Origin: Bacillota bacterium | GTDB taxonomy: Bacteria; Bacillota; Clostridia; Acetivibrionales; DTU013 | Assembly (NCBI GenBank): GCA_023412665.1 | Contig: JAEZCA010000003.1 | Coordinates: 14,060 to 78,059 of the forward strand | DNA length: 64,000 nucleotides | Reading direction: 5' to 3' | Shown here: positions 17,159 to 26,081 of the stretch, piece after piece | How the letters are laid out: the number at the start of each line of letters is the position of its first letter | Numbering within the stretch: the stretch's first letter is position 1 | Notes under the pieces: model-generated | Databases searched by the model: none | What the model saw: the letters and a program-made list of their open reading frames with translations, nothing else | Told to the model about the DNA's origin: nothing | Made by a program: the position numbers and the translations under genes

Positions 17159-18343
17159 ATGACAAAAAGAATCTTAGCTTTTATGTTGACGATAGTAATG
17201 ATATTAATTGTATCAGCCTGCTCCCGGAATGCTGATCGAAGCTCTGATCCTGCCGAAAACAGCAGAGGGACGGATGCATTTGTGTATGAAGAAGCCGATA
17301 CCGATAAGGGCGATGATGATAGGATAGATGAAAACGAAGTAATCGCCGGCGGTGATGCAGCCGCTCAAGAAATCGCAATGATCGGCGATGAACTGGCTGG
17401 TCTGGGTTCGGGTACAACCGGTGGGGGGCCTTCTGTTCAAGATACGGGAACAAACAGTGAGGAACCAGTCGGACAAAATGACGCGGCCAGCGGCGAGAAA
17501 ACTGGTCAAGATATGGGAACAACTGAAGGGGAACCGGTTGAGCAAAACGGGACAAGCAGTGAGCGAGTAGATCAAGACAGCGGAGTGACAGATGGGCATA
17601 CTGATGAGGTATCTGAAGCAGATGGAGAGACGGAAGCCCTAAAGGATGAAACGGAGGCTCCTTTGATGCCGGAAAACGGCGTTGAGAGCGAAGATAGGAG
17701 TAAAGCTCTTGAAGGCCGGATAATCTGTATAGACCCCGGTCATCAGACACGCGGAAATTATGATACCGAGCCGGTTGCACCAGGCTCCGATGAAATGAAG
17801 GCAAAGGTTTCAAGCGGTACAGCAGGAGTAAAAACGAGGATCCCCGAGTATAAGCTTGTTCTGGAGGTAGCGCTGAAGCTGAGGGATGCTCTTGAAGGAT
17901 ATGGGGCAACCGTCATCATGACCAGAACAGAAAATAATGTTGACATAAGCAATGCCGAAAGAGCAGCAATAGCGAACGATGCAAACGCCGACCTGTATTT
18001 TCGCATACATGCCGATGGTTCAACAGACAAATCGGTCCACGGGGTATCAGTTCTGATACCGGGAAAAGGACATATCACCGATGAATATGTACTCAATGAA
18101 AGTGAGAAAGCCGGAAGCTGTATTTTAGAGGGCTTTGTGAAGGCCACGGGAGCAAAGCGGAGAGGACTGCCGAAAAGAAATGATCTGAGCGGCTTCAACT
18201 GGTGCAGGGTGCCTATGGCCTTGATAGAAATTGGTTTCATGTCAAATGCGGAAGAAGATGTAAAAATGAATTCAAAGGAATACCAGGATAAAATGGTAGA
18301 GGGTATGGCCAATGGTATTGTTGAACATTTCATGAATAATTGA
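17159..18343 (+). CDS. N-acetylmuramoyl-L-alanine amidase lipoprotein
   Basis: 394 residues if translation begins at the ATG at 17159, which gives a compact lipoprotein signal (MTKRIL... VSAC) but has no clear ribosome site; the ATG at 17126 has AGGAG only 2 bases away and is the alternative. Residues about 22-180 are an acidic, Gly/Thr/Gln-rich low-complexity spacer with imperfect repeats. The C-terminal Amidase_3 domain shows the zinc ligands: His in IDPGHQ, Glu in RIPEYKLVLEVA and His in RIHADGS, with the catalytic Glu in IEIGFMSN. It cleaves peptidoglycan stem peptides from muramic acid, outside the membrane, reaching the wall through the spacer. Confidence 0.85.
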   Translation: MTKRILAFMLTIVMILIVSACSRNADRSSDPAENSRGTDAFVYEEADTDKGDDDRIDENEVIAGGDAAAQEIAMIGDELAGLGSGTTGGGPSVQDTGTNSEEPVGQNDAASGEKTGQDMGTTEGEPVEQNGTSSERVDQDSGVTDGHTDEVSEADGETEALKDETEAPLMPENGVESEDRSKALEGRIICIDPGHQTRGNYDTEPVAPGSDEMKAKVSSGTAGVKTRIPEYKLVLEVALKLRDALEGYGATVIMTRTENNVDISNAERAAIANDANADLYFRIHADGSTDKSVHGVSVLIPGKGHITDEYVLNESEKAGSCILEGFVKATGAKRRGLPKRNDLSGFNWCRVPMALIEIGFMSNAEEDVKMNSKEYQDKMVEGMANGIVEHFMNN

Positions 18344-18416
18344 AGCTGCAAATTGATTCTATTTCATGAGGCGAGTGTGTAATTTGCATTTCCATAAATC
18401 AAATTGTATTTTTGAA

Positions 18417-18445
18417 TTGACAATAAAAGGTCTATACAATATAAT
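18417..18445 (+). promoter_or_regulatory. Consensus promoter of the histidine operon
   Basis: TTGACA (18417-18422) and TATAAT (18440-18445), both perfect, with a 17-bp spacer. The leader to the hisZ start is about 110 nt. No T-box or histidine-rich leader peptide could be recognised in it. Confidence 0.82.
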
Positions 18446-18564
18446 GGTTTCAATTCATTTATTTATCTGTTTAGCGTAGTGAAGCGATAAAGCGAAATAA
18501 ATCCGTAAAACAAAAGATGGAATCAAATAAGCAGAACCATCACATTGCAAAAGAGGTGCGGAAA

Positions 18565-19821
18565 GTGTCTAAATGGAATATCTACACGCCTGATGGAGTT
18601 CAGGATATCCTGTGCGGGGAATGCTTCCAGAAGAGGGAGCTGGAGCAGAAGCTGAGAATGCTTTTCCGGAGCTATGGCTTTAGTGAGCTTGAGACGCCCG
18701 CTATAGAATTCTATGATGTGTTTGCATCAGAAGGCAGCGCGATGCTGCAGGAGAATATGTTCAAGTTCTTTGACCAGCAGGGCAGGATACTTGTTTTAAG
18801 GCCTGATATAACCGTCCCTGTGGCAAGGATAACCGCAACAAAATACAGAGATTCGGCATACCCGCTGAGATTTTCATATATAGGCAATGTCTATCGCTAT
18901 AATGATTTCGGGGGCGGAAAGCAAAATGAATTCACTCAGGCAGGCATTGAAGTGCTGGGCATCAACACCCCCGAGTCCGATGCCGAGGTCATTGCCATAG
19001 CGATTCAAGCCCTCAGAGCCAGCGGACTGGAAAGCTTCCAAATCGATATAGGGCAGGTTGAGTTCTTTAATGGTATTATGGAGGATACCGGACTTTCGGA
19101 AGAGGATATATCAAATGTCAGTATGCTTATAGACCGGAAGGATTATGTCGGGCTTGAGGAGTTCCTGAAGAGGAGCGAGATCAGGAAGGAGCTCAAAGAG
19201 CTGATTTCAGGCCTGCCGGGATTGTTTGGTTCCGCAGATGTGCTTGAGAAGGCGCGCACCTTTGACCTGAACAAGAGGTCAAGGGATGCCCTTGAGAACA
19301 TCCGTCAGGTGCTTAACATCATTGACGATTACGGCCTCGGGCAGTATGTCTCGGTTGATCTGGGCATGCTCAGGGGCCTTGCATATGATACAGGCATCAT
19401 ATTCAGAGGCTTCACATATGGCGTAGGCTTTCCTGTGCTCACCGGAGGCCGGTATGACAAGCTGGTGGGTGAGTTTGGGAGAGAATGCCCCGCTACAGGC
19501 TTCTCCCTCGGTGTCAATATGGTGTTGATGGCTCTGCAGAGGCAGAAGGCAGAGCTTGAGAAACCTGACACCGACACTCTGGTCTGCTATGCCGAAAAGG
19601 GTAGGAAAGCGGCATTTGAACTATGTGCCGTACTGCGAAAGCAAGGGCTTGCAGTCGAGCTTGATATCGCCAACAGAACCGCCGGGGAGGCTGCTGCTTA
19701 TGCGGCAGAAAGGAAAATAGGCGGGGTCATTAACATTTTAGATGAAGAAAATGTAGAAATACATTATATCGAGTCAGGTGATACTGTCAGCGTCAAAATC
19801 AGTGAGTTATTAAAGAGGTGA
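18565..19821 (+). CDS. hisZ: ATP phosphoribosyltransferase regulatory subunit HisZ
   Basis: 418 residues from the GTG at 18565, with AGAGGTG 6 bases upstream; it begins SKWNIYTPDGVQDIL, the usual HisZ N-terminus. An in-frame ATG at 18517 adds 16 residues and lacks a site. The fold is that of histidyl-tRNA synthetase without the anticodon-binding function: motif 2-like region FSYIGNVYRY and motif 3-like GLAYDTGIIFRGF are present. HisZ pairs with the short HisG encoded next to form the first enzyme of histidine synthesis and confers feedback control. The stop overlaps the hisG ribosome site. Confidence 0.93.
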   Translation: MSKWNIYTPDGVQDILCGECFQKRELEQKLRMLFRSYGFSELETPAIEFYDVFASEGSAMLQENMFKFFDQQGRILVLRPDITVPVARITATKYRDSAYPLRFSYIGNVYRYNDFGGGKQNEFTQAGIEVLGINTPESDAEVIAIAIQALRASGLESFQIDIGQVEFFNGIMEDTGLSEEDISNVSMLIDRKDYVGLEEFLKRSEIRKELKELISGLPGLFGSADVLEKARTFDLNKRSRDALENIRQVLNIIDDYGLGQYVSVDLGMLRGLAYDTGIIFRGFTYGVGFPVLTGGRYDKLVGEFGRECPATGFSLGVNMVLMALQRQKAELEKPDTDTLVCYAEKGRKAAFELCAVLRKQGLAVELDIANRTAGEAAAYAAERKIGGVINILDEENVEIHYIESGDTVSVKISELLKR

Positions 19822-19826
19822 TATCA

Positions 19827-20459
19827 ATGAGGTATCTTACTATAGCGTTATCAAAGGGAAGACTGGCGGATATGTCCATAGAGCTGTTGGAGAAGCTGGG
19901 AATAGACTGCTCCGAATACAGGGATGCATCCAGGAAGCTCATATTTACCGATGAAAAGAACAAAATCAAGTTCTTCCTTGTAAAGCCGGCTGATGTTCCG
20001 ACCTATGTGGAGTATGGCGCCGCTGATATGGGAGTCGTGGGTAAGGATACGCTGCTTGAGGAGGGCAGGCACCTTTACGAGGTGCTGAATCTGGGCTTTG
20101 CAGCGTGCCGTATGGTGGTGGCAGGCCCGGCCGGGCTGGAGGGAAAGCTGGACAGCCTCAATAACAAAAGAGTTGCCACAAAGTATCCGCGTATAGCAAG
20201 GGAGTACTTCGAGCATAAAAGGAGAGAATCCATCGAGGTCATTAAGCTCAACGGCTCTGTGGAGCTGGCGCCCCTTGTGGGACTTTCCGAGGTAATAGTG
20301 GATCTGGTGGAAAGCGGAAGGACACTCAAGGATAACGGACTCGTGGTGCTTGACACGATAGCTGAAATCAGCGCCAGAGTGGTAGTAAACAGAGTGAGCA
20401 TGAAAATGGAGAGCGAACGGATAAACAATATGATAGATGGTCTCAGAAAGCTGCTTTAA
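19827..20459 (+). CDS. hisG: ATP phosphoribosyltransferase, short form
   Basis: 210 residues from the ATG at 19827 with AGAGGTGA 6 bases upstream; a GTG at 19818 is possible but less likely. It begins MRYLTIALSKGRLAD and has the PRPP-binding stretch EVIVDLVESGRTLKDNGL. The length marks the short HisG class, which lacks the C-terminal regulatory domain and needs HisZ. It catalyses ATP plus PRPP to phosphoribosyl-ATP, step 1 of the pathway. Confidence 0.95.
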   Translation: MRYLTIALSKGRLADMSIELLEKLGIDCSEYRDASRKLIFTDEKNKIKFFLVKPADVPTYVEYGAADMGVVGKDTLLEEGRHLYEVLNLGFAACRMVVAGPAGLEGKLDSLNNKRVATKYPRIAREYFEHKRRESIEVIKLNGSVELAPLVGLSEVIVDLVESGRTLKDNGLVVLDTIAEISARVVVNRVSMKMESERINNMIDGLRKLL

Positions 20460-20546
20460 AGCTTTTACAGGCGAAGTGCCACAGTCGTGTCCAAGGGTTA
20501 ATCAGATTAGGGGTATTTGATAGTCAGAAACAGGAAGGTGTTTAAA

Positions 20547-21842
20547 ATGATAAAGCTGATCGATATGAGGCAGGAAAAGGATACAGAGCTGTTTGACAAG
20601 CTCATTGAAAGAGACAGGGTCGGAAAGCAGGATGTTATCGATGTAGTTGGTTCGATACTGGAAAATGTCAGAATAAACGGCAATAAAGCTGTTCTTGAGT
20701 ACACAAAGAAATTTGACAAGGCAGAGCTTGCCACGGAGTCGATGAAGGTTTCCGGAAAAGAAATTGAAGAGGCCTATGAGAAGGTTGACAAAAAGCTCCT
20801 TGATATTATAAGAAAATCAAAGGAAAACATAATAGCATTCCATGAGAAGCAAAAGGAGAACTCCTGGTTCACCACCGGCGAAGATGGTATTATGCTTGGG
20901 CAGCTGTACCGGCCTCTGGAGATCGTCGGCATTTATGTTCCTGGGGGTACCGCCGTTTTGACGTCATCAGTGCTGATGAATGCTCTGCCTGCAAAGGTCG
21001 CAGGGGTTGAGAGGATCATAATGGCAACGCCTCCTGCAAGGGACGGCAGCATTGACCCGGCCGTTCTTGTTGCAGCCAATGAATCAGGGGTAACCGAGAT
21101 CTACAAAATGGGCGGTGCTCAGGCTATAGCCGCCATGGTATTTGGTACTGAAAGCGTACCAAGGGTCGACAAGGTATTCGGACCCGGTAATATTTATGTA
21201 TCCACCGCCAAAAGACTCTCATATGGGTACTGTGATATAGATATGTTTGCAGGGCCCAGTGAGATAACCGTAGTGGCCGATGATACCGCAAACCCGTTAT
21301 TCGTAGCGGCAGATCTGCTGTCACAGGCAGAGCATGACATACTTTCAGCTTCCATTCTTGTCACACCCTCCGTCAAGCTGGCCGAGGAGGTCATAAAGGA
21401 ACTGTCTGCCCAGTATGAAAGGCTGTCAAGGAAGGATATCCTGGACAAATCTCTTTCCGAATACTGTGCGGCAATAATCGTGAACGATCTTGATGAGGCC
21501 ATGGATGTGGTGAACCGCATAGCGCCCGAACACCTGGAGCTGTGTATAGAAGATCCTATCGGAAGGCTGGGGTATGTTAAAAACGCCGGGGCCATATTCC
21601 TTGGAAATTGGTCGCCCGAGCCTCTGGGGGATTATTATGCAGGCCCGAACCACGTGCTTCCTACGGGAGGAACCGCCAGGTTTTTCTCACCGCTGAATGT
21701 AGCCGACTTTGTAAAGAAGTCCAGTGTTATTTCATATACGAGGAAGGCTCTTGAAAAAGCCAGCGATGCTGTTATAGGCTTTGCTGAATATGAAAAGCTG
21801 GACGGTCATGCAAACGCAATTAAGGTACGGTTTGATAAATAG
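20547..21842 (+). CDS. hisD: Histidinol dehydrogenase
   Basis: 431 residues from the ATG at 20547 with AGGAAGGTG upstream. Family motifs seen are YVPGGTAVLTSSVLMNALPAKVAGV, the NAD-binding region KVFGPGNIYVSTAK and the zinc/catalytic region RIAPEHLEL with GNWSPEPLGDYYAGPNHVLPT. It performs the last two oxidation steps, histidinol to histidine. Position third in the operon is normal for clostridial his clusters. Confidence 0.96.
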   Translation: MIKLIDMRQEKDTELFDKLIERDRVGKQDVIDVVGSILENVRINGNKAVLEYTKKFDKAELATESMKVSGKEIEEAYEKVDKKLLDIIRKSKENIIAFHEKQKENSWFTTGEDGIMLGQLYRPLEIVGIYVPGGTAVLTSSVLMNALPAKVAGVERIIMATPPARDGSIDPAVLVAANESGVTEIYKMGGAQAIAAMVFGTESVPRVDKVFGPGNIYVSTAKRLSYGYCDIDMFAGPSEITVVADDTANPLFVAADLLSQAEHDILSASILVTPSVKLAEEVIKELSAQYERLSRKDILDKSLSEYCAAIIVNDLDEAMDVVNRIAPEHLELCIEDPIGRLGYVKNAGAIFLGNWSPEPLGDYYAGPNHVLPTGGTARFFSPLNVADFVKKSSVISYTRKALEKASDAVIGFAEYEKLDGHANAIKVRFDK

Positions 21843-21977
21843 AGCGCAATGAGTTACCTGATATCTCAGGCCTGTGCCTCTGCCGGACAGCAGCAATAAA
21901 CCGACAGCATAGCGGCTCAGGATGCCTGCAGAAGGATATCACCGGCAATTGATGATTTGTCAAAGGAGTCAAATAAT

Positions 21978-23045
21978 ATGAAGAAATACTGGAGCAGGCT
22001 TGCTCAGGGGCTGGTGCCCTATGTACCCGGCGAGCAGCCGCAGGATAGAAAATATATAAAGCTCAATACCAACGAGAACCCGTATGGACCGTCACCTAAG
22101 GTAATCGAGGCTGTGAAGCAGGCCACGGACGATACGCTGCGGCTTTATCCCGATCCATCCTGCAGTATGCTGATCAATGCAGCCTCAGAAAGCTATGGAG
22201 TAAGAACAGACCAGATATTTGCCGGAAACGGGTCAGATGAAGTACTGGCATTCGCCTTCATGGCCTTCTTCGATCCGGGCAGGACTATAGTATTCCCTAA
22301 CATCACATACTCTTTTTATCCGGTCTATGCTTCACTGTTCAATCTGGACTATGTCACAACGCCTCTTGACAGTGAATTCAATATCCCTTCCGAGCAATTG
22401 ATGAAAAGCAGCGGAGGCATAATACTGGCAAACCCAAATGCGCCAACGGGCAAGGCTTTGCCGCTGTCCGCCATCCGAAACGTGCTGGATGGCAACCCTG
22501 ACACGGTCGTTATTGTAGATGAGGCCTATATCGATTACGGAGGAGAGTCGGCCATTGGTCTCATCAATAAATATCCTAACCTGTTGGTGATACATACATT
22601 TTCGAAATCCAGGGCGCTGGCAGGTATGAGGATAGGCTTTGCCTTCGGAGACAGCGGACTCATACAGGCCCTTGAAAGTGTTAAGAATTCCTTTAATTCA
22701 TATACTCTTGACAGGCTTGCTATTGTTGCTGGAACTGCTGCTCTGCAGGATCCTGAATATTACAGGGGCACTTTGCAGAAGGTGCTGGCGACTCGTGAGA
22801 AATTTATAAATGACTTAAGAGAAAGAGATTTTATTGTCACTGACTCATCAGCGAATTTCGTCTTTGTCAGCCATAAAACTATAAAAGCTGACGAGATTTT
22901 TAGGAGGCTAAGAGAGGCAGGCATACTTGTCCGATATTTTAAGAATTCTCTGATTGATAACCATCTTAGGATCAGTATCGGGACGGAGGGTGAGATGAAG
23001 GCAGTTGTTGAAGCACTGGACAGTATACTAAGGAATGTATTATAA
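21978..23045 (+). CDS. hisC: Histidinol-phosphate aminotransferase
   Basis: 355 residues from the ATG at 21978 with AAGGAG 9 bases upstream. A PLP-dependent fold type I aminotransferase: KLNTNENPYGPSP at the N-terminus, NPNAPTGKALP, the Asp in VIVDEAYIDYG and the PLP-lysine segment TFSKSRALAGMRIGFAFG. It converts imidazole-acetol phosphate to histidinol phosphate. The 135-bp gap before it is the longest gap inside the operon and holds no recognised signal. Confidence 0.94.
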   Translation: MKKYWSRLAQGLVPYVPGEQPQDRKYIKLNTNENPYGPSPKVIEAVKQATDDTLRLYPDPSCSMLINAASESYGVRTDQIFAGNGSDEVLAFAFMAFFDPGRTIVFPNITYSFYPVYASLFNLDYVTTPLDSEFNIPSEQLMKSSGGIILANPNAPTGKALPLSAIRNVLDGNPDTVVIVDEAYIDYGGESAIGLINKYPNLLVIHTFSKSRALAGMRIGFAFGDSGLIQALESVKNSFNSYTLDRLAIVAGTAALQDPEYYRGTLQKVLATREKFINDLRERDFIVTDSSANFVFVSHKTIKADEIFRRLREAGILVRYFKNSLIDNHLRISIGTEGEMKAVVEALDSILRNVL

Positions 23046-23127
23046 ACAAATACGCTATGATCAGCAAAGCAGCAGAGGTTTGAATATGAAATTTTGCAAA
23101 AACTGGTGGAATTATACCGCAGTGTTT

Positions 23128-23136
23128 TGCTATAAT
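23128..23136 (+). promoter_or_regulatory. Possible internal promoter before hisB
   Basis: TGCTATAAT at 23128-23136 is an extended -10 element within the 123-bp gap between hisC and hisB. No good -35 is present. It might give extra expression of the distal genes including purC. Confidence 0.4.
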
Positions 23137-23168
23137 TACGTAGGATACGAGTTATTTGGAGGTGTGAT

Positions 23169-23756
23169 ATGTCCAGAAGCACGGAATTGAGCAGAAAAAC
23201 AGCGGAGACCGATATCCGGCTGAGGCTTGACATCGATGGAAGCGGCAGCTCTTCTGTAGACACAGGCGTCGGATTCCTGGACCATATGCTGACGCTGTTT
23301 TCAAAGCACGGACTGCTGGACCTGGAGGTCAAAGCAAGCGGAGACCTGCAGGTAGATGCCCACCATACGGTGGAGGATATCGGAATAGTGCTCGGGCAGG
23401 CTCTGAAACAGGCGCTGGGTGACAAAAGATCCATAAAGCGCTATGGAACGGCTTATGTCCCGATGGATGAGGCTCTTGCCATGGTTTCGGTAGATATCGG
23501 CGGCAGGCCGTATCTTGTATGCAATGTCAGGTTTGCCGGAGATCGGGCAGGAGATATGGATACCGAGCTGGTCGAAGAATTCTTCAGAGCTGTTTCGGTG
23601 AATGCGGGCATGAATATTCACATAAATGTCATGTACGGAAGCAACAACCACCATATCATAGAAGCTGTCTTCAAGGCCTTCGGAAGGGCGTTGGACGAGG
23701 CGGCGGGCATTGACGGACGCATAGACGGGGTCATGTCCACAAAAGGAATGCTTTAG
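23169..23756 (+). CDS. hisB: Imidazoleglycerol-phosphate dehydratase
   Basis: 195 residues, the monofunctional form without the phosphatase domain of enteric HisB. Signature stretches GFLDHMLTLFSKHG, DAHHTVEDIGIVLGQAL and the second metal site NNHHIIEAVFKAFGRAL carry the paired histidines that bind manganese. It dehydrates imidazoleglycerol phosphate. The start has TGGAGGTG. It is followed by purC after 64 bp. Confidence 0.96.
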   Translation: MSRSTELSRKTAETDIRLRLDIDGSGSSSVDTGVGFLDHMLTLFSKHGLLDLEVKASGDLQVDAHHTVEDIGIVLGQALKQALGDKRSIKRYGTAYVPMDEALAMVSVDIGGRPYLVCNVRFAGDRAGDMDTELVEEFFRAVSVNAGMNIHINVMYGSNNHHIIEAVFKAFGRALDEAAGIDGRIDGVMSTKGML

Positions 23757-23820
23757 GTGGAACAAGTAAATTAAATAATTTGATACAAAACTAATCAATG
23801 ACATAGAAAGGATAATAAAC

Positions 23821-24705
23821 ATGTTGATAAATGATACGAGCTTTATTGACAAGCCGCTCTTTATTAAGGGCAAGGTAAGGAATGTATATGATCTGGGAGA
23901 TAAGCTGCTTATTGTCGTGACAGACAGAATATCGGCATTTGATGTTGTGTTTCCCAACCTTATCCCGAACAAGGGAAAGGTGCTTAACAGCATTTCGGAA
24001 TTCTGGTTCGGTTTCACCTCGGACATAATAGGAAGCCACCTTATCACGACTGATGTATCCCAGTACCCTGACGGTCTGTCAAAGTTCGCGGAGGAACTGC
24101 AGGGCAGATCGATGCTGGTACACAAGGTTGAGATGGCCCCGGCTGAATGCATAGTGAGAGGTTATCTGGAGGGCTCCGGTCTGAAGGAATATAATGCGAC
24201 CGGATCCATATGCGGCATAAGGCTGCCGGCTGGACTGAAGCAGGGAGATAAGCTGCCTGAACCGATATTCACACCGTCCAGCAAAGCTTCTGAAGGCCAC
24301 GATATCAATATTACGTATGATGAACTGACAGATGATATCGGGCTGGAGCTTGCACAGCAGCTTAGAGATAAAAGCATTGCCCTTTACACGGCAGCTGCCC
24401 GTCACGCTGAAAGCAAGGGGATAATTCTTGCCGATACCAAGTTTGAATTCGGGATACTGAACGGAAAGCTGGTGCTTGCCGATGAGGCATTCACACCGGA
24501 CTCCTCCAGGTTCTGGGATATGGCCGACTACGAACCCGGCAGACCTCAGAAGAGCTTTGACAAGCAGTTTTTAAGGGATTACCTTGAAAGTATAAAATGG
24601 AACAAGCAGCCCCCGGCACCTGAGCTGCCTGAGGATGTTATCAGCAAAACCGAGGCAAAATATATTGAAGCTTATGAAAGAATAACGGGCAAAAGGCTGG
24701 TATAA
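23821..24705 (+). CDS. purC: SAICAR synthetase (purine pathway) inside the his operon
   Basis: 294 residues. The N-terminus GKVRNVYDLGDKLLIVVTDRISAFDV, the segment PAECIVRGYLEGSGLKEY and LADTKFEFGI with the DEAFTPDSSRFW region are hallmarks of phosphoribosylaminoimidazole-succinocarboxamide synthase. It joins aspartate to CAIR with ATP. The length is that of the longer form rather than the 235-residue enterobacterial form. It sits between hisB and hisH, with only 2 bp to the hisH start. The pathways meet at AICAR: HisH/HisF release AICAR, and the PurC product becomes AICAR one step later. No other purine gene is in the window. Confidence 0.95.
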   Translation: MLINDTSFIDKPLFIKGKVRNVYDLGDKLLIVVTDRISAFDVVFPNLIPNKGKVLNSISEFWFGFTSDIIGSHLITTDVSQYPDGLSKFAEELQGRSMLVHKVEMAPAECIVRGYLEGSGLKEYNATGSICGIRLPAGLKQGDKLPEPIFTPSSKASEGHDINITYDELTDDIGLELAQQLRDKSIALYTAAARHAESKGIILADTKFEFGILNGKLVLADEAFTPDSSRFWDMADYEPGRPQKSFDKQFLRDYLESIKWNKQPPAPELPEDVISKTEAKYIEAYERITGKRLV

Positions 24706-24707
24706 AT

Positions 24708-25313
24708 TTGATTGCAATAATTGATTACGGAGTCGGAAATCTTGGCAGTGTAGAGAAGGCACTACAGTACATAGGACTTAAGACTGTGGTCACCTCAGAC
24801 ATCCACATCATTAACAGAGCCGATGGAGTGGTTCTTCCGGGTGTAGGAGCATTTTCAGCTGCCATGGCCAGCCTTGAACGACATGGGCTGGTGCAGGTGG
24901 TTAAGGATATAGTCAGTGAAAACAGGCTGTTTCTCGGAATATGTCTTGGCATGCAGATGCTGTTCGACTATAGCGAGGAAGGCGGCAGTAAAGTCGAAGG
25001 CCTGGGGCTTTTCAAAGGAGCAGTCAAAGCCTTGCCCGCAGATGCAGGGCTGAAGGTGCCCCATATAGGCTGGAACTCGCTGCATACCGACGGCTGTCGG
25101 CTGTATGAAGGGCTGCCGGATAACCCATATGTATATTTTGTACACTCCTTTTATCTGGAGGCTGGGGACAGGTCGATCGTTACGGCGTCCTGTGACTACG
25201 GAGTGAACTTCGATGCGGCGATTGGAAGAGGCAGGGTATTTGCAACCCAGTTTCATCCCGAAAAGAGCGGTGAGATCGGGCTCAACATACTGAAAAACTG
25301 GGCTGGCCTGTGA
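24708..25313 (+). CDS. hisH: Imidazole glycerol phosphate synthase glutaminase subunit
   Basis: 201 residues starting at a TTG 2 bp after purC, so translation is probably coupled. It is a class I glutamine amidotransferase: nucleophile Cys79 in FLGICLGMQML, and His-Glu in ATQFHPEKSG near residue 185 complete the triad. It supplies ammonia to HisF. No strong ribosome site precedes the TTG, consistent with coupling. Confidence 0.94.
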   Translation: MIAIIDYGVGNLGSVEKALQYIGLKTVVTSDIHIINRADGVVLPGVGAFSAAMASLERHGLVQVVKDIVSENRLFLGICLGMQMLFDYSEEGGSKVEGLGLFKGAVKALPADAGLKVPHIGWNSLHTDGCRLYEGLPDNPYVYFVHSFYLEAGDRSIVTASCDYGVNFDAAIGRGRVFATQFHPEKSGEIGLNILKNWAGL

Positions 25314-25340
25314 ACAACACAATATGACAGGAGTGAAATA

Positions 25341-26054
25341 ATGATTATATATCCGGCAATCGATATAAAGGACGGCAAATGTGTCAGACTTGTACAGGGG
25401 CAATTCAATGATGTGACCGTATACTCGGAGCATCCCGTTGAAATGGCATACAGGTTCGAGCAGCTTGGCGCCGAGTACATCCATGTGGTGGATCTGGACG
25501 GAGCAAGGCTGGGATGTCCCCAGAACACCGCGGTTATAAGCGAGATGGCAGTAAAGCTTGGGATACCGGTCCAATTGGGCGGCGGTATCAGAACTATTGA
25601 AACAATAGAGATAATCCTTTGTAAAGGAATTGAAAGAGTGATCCTGGGAACCTCGGCTGTAAATGATCAGGAGCTTGTAAAGCAAGCTGTCCGGAGCTTC
25701 GGCAAAAACCTCGCTGTAGCCATAGATGCAAAGGACGGGCTTGTGGCCATCGAAGGGTGGGCAAAGACAAGCGAGTTTACAGCGATAGGGTTTGCTAAAA
25801 AGATGGAGGAGCTTGGCGCCAAGGTCATCATATACACCGACATATCCAGGGATGGGATGCTGAAGGGACCCAACCTGAAAGCAATGGAGGAAATGGTCAG
25901 GGCGGTGAAGATCGATGTCATTGCCTCCGGCGGGGTCACAAGCCTGCAGGATATAAAAGACCTGAAGAATATAGGCGTATCCGGTGCAATCGTAGGGAAA
26001 GCCCTGTATACGGGAGATATCGATCTGAAGGAAGCCATTGCCGCAGCGAAGTAA
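25341..26054 (+). CDS. hisA: ProFAR isomerase HisA
   Basis: 237 residues. A half-barrel-duplicated TIM barrel beginning IIYPAIDIKDGKCVRLVQG, with Asp in AIDIKDG and in YTDISRDGM as the two catalytic acids, and phosphate-binding loops LGGGIRT and ASGGVTSLQD. It isomerises ProFAR to PRFAR. No sign of the dual HisA/TrpF type (PriA) is evident, but that cannot be excluded by eye. Confidence 0.95.
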   Translation: MIIYPAIDIKDGKCVRLVQGQFNDVTVYSEHPVEMAYRFEQLGAEYIHVVDLDGARLGCPQNTAVISEMAVKLGIPVQLGGGIRTIETIEIILCKGIERVILGTSAVNDQELVKQAVRSFGKNLAVAIDAKDGLVAIEGWAKTSEFTAIGFAKKMEELGAKVIIYTDISRDGMLKGPNLKAMEEMVRAVKIDVIASGGVTSLQDIKDLKNIGVSGAIVGKALYTGDIDLKEAIAAAK

Positions 26055-26081
26055 TACAGGTTAAGCAAAGGGGTGGGAGAT

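Noticed and set aside
18517..18564. In-frame N-terminal extension of hisZ containing two adjacent His codons, possible leader peptide for attenuation
   Set aside because: It is continuous with hisZ, has no stop, no ribosome site and no terminator; two His codons are too few for an attenuator.
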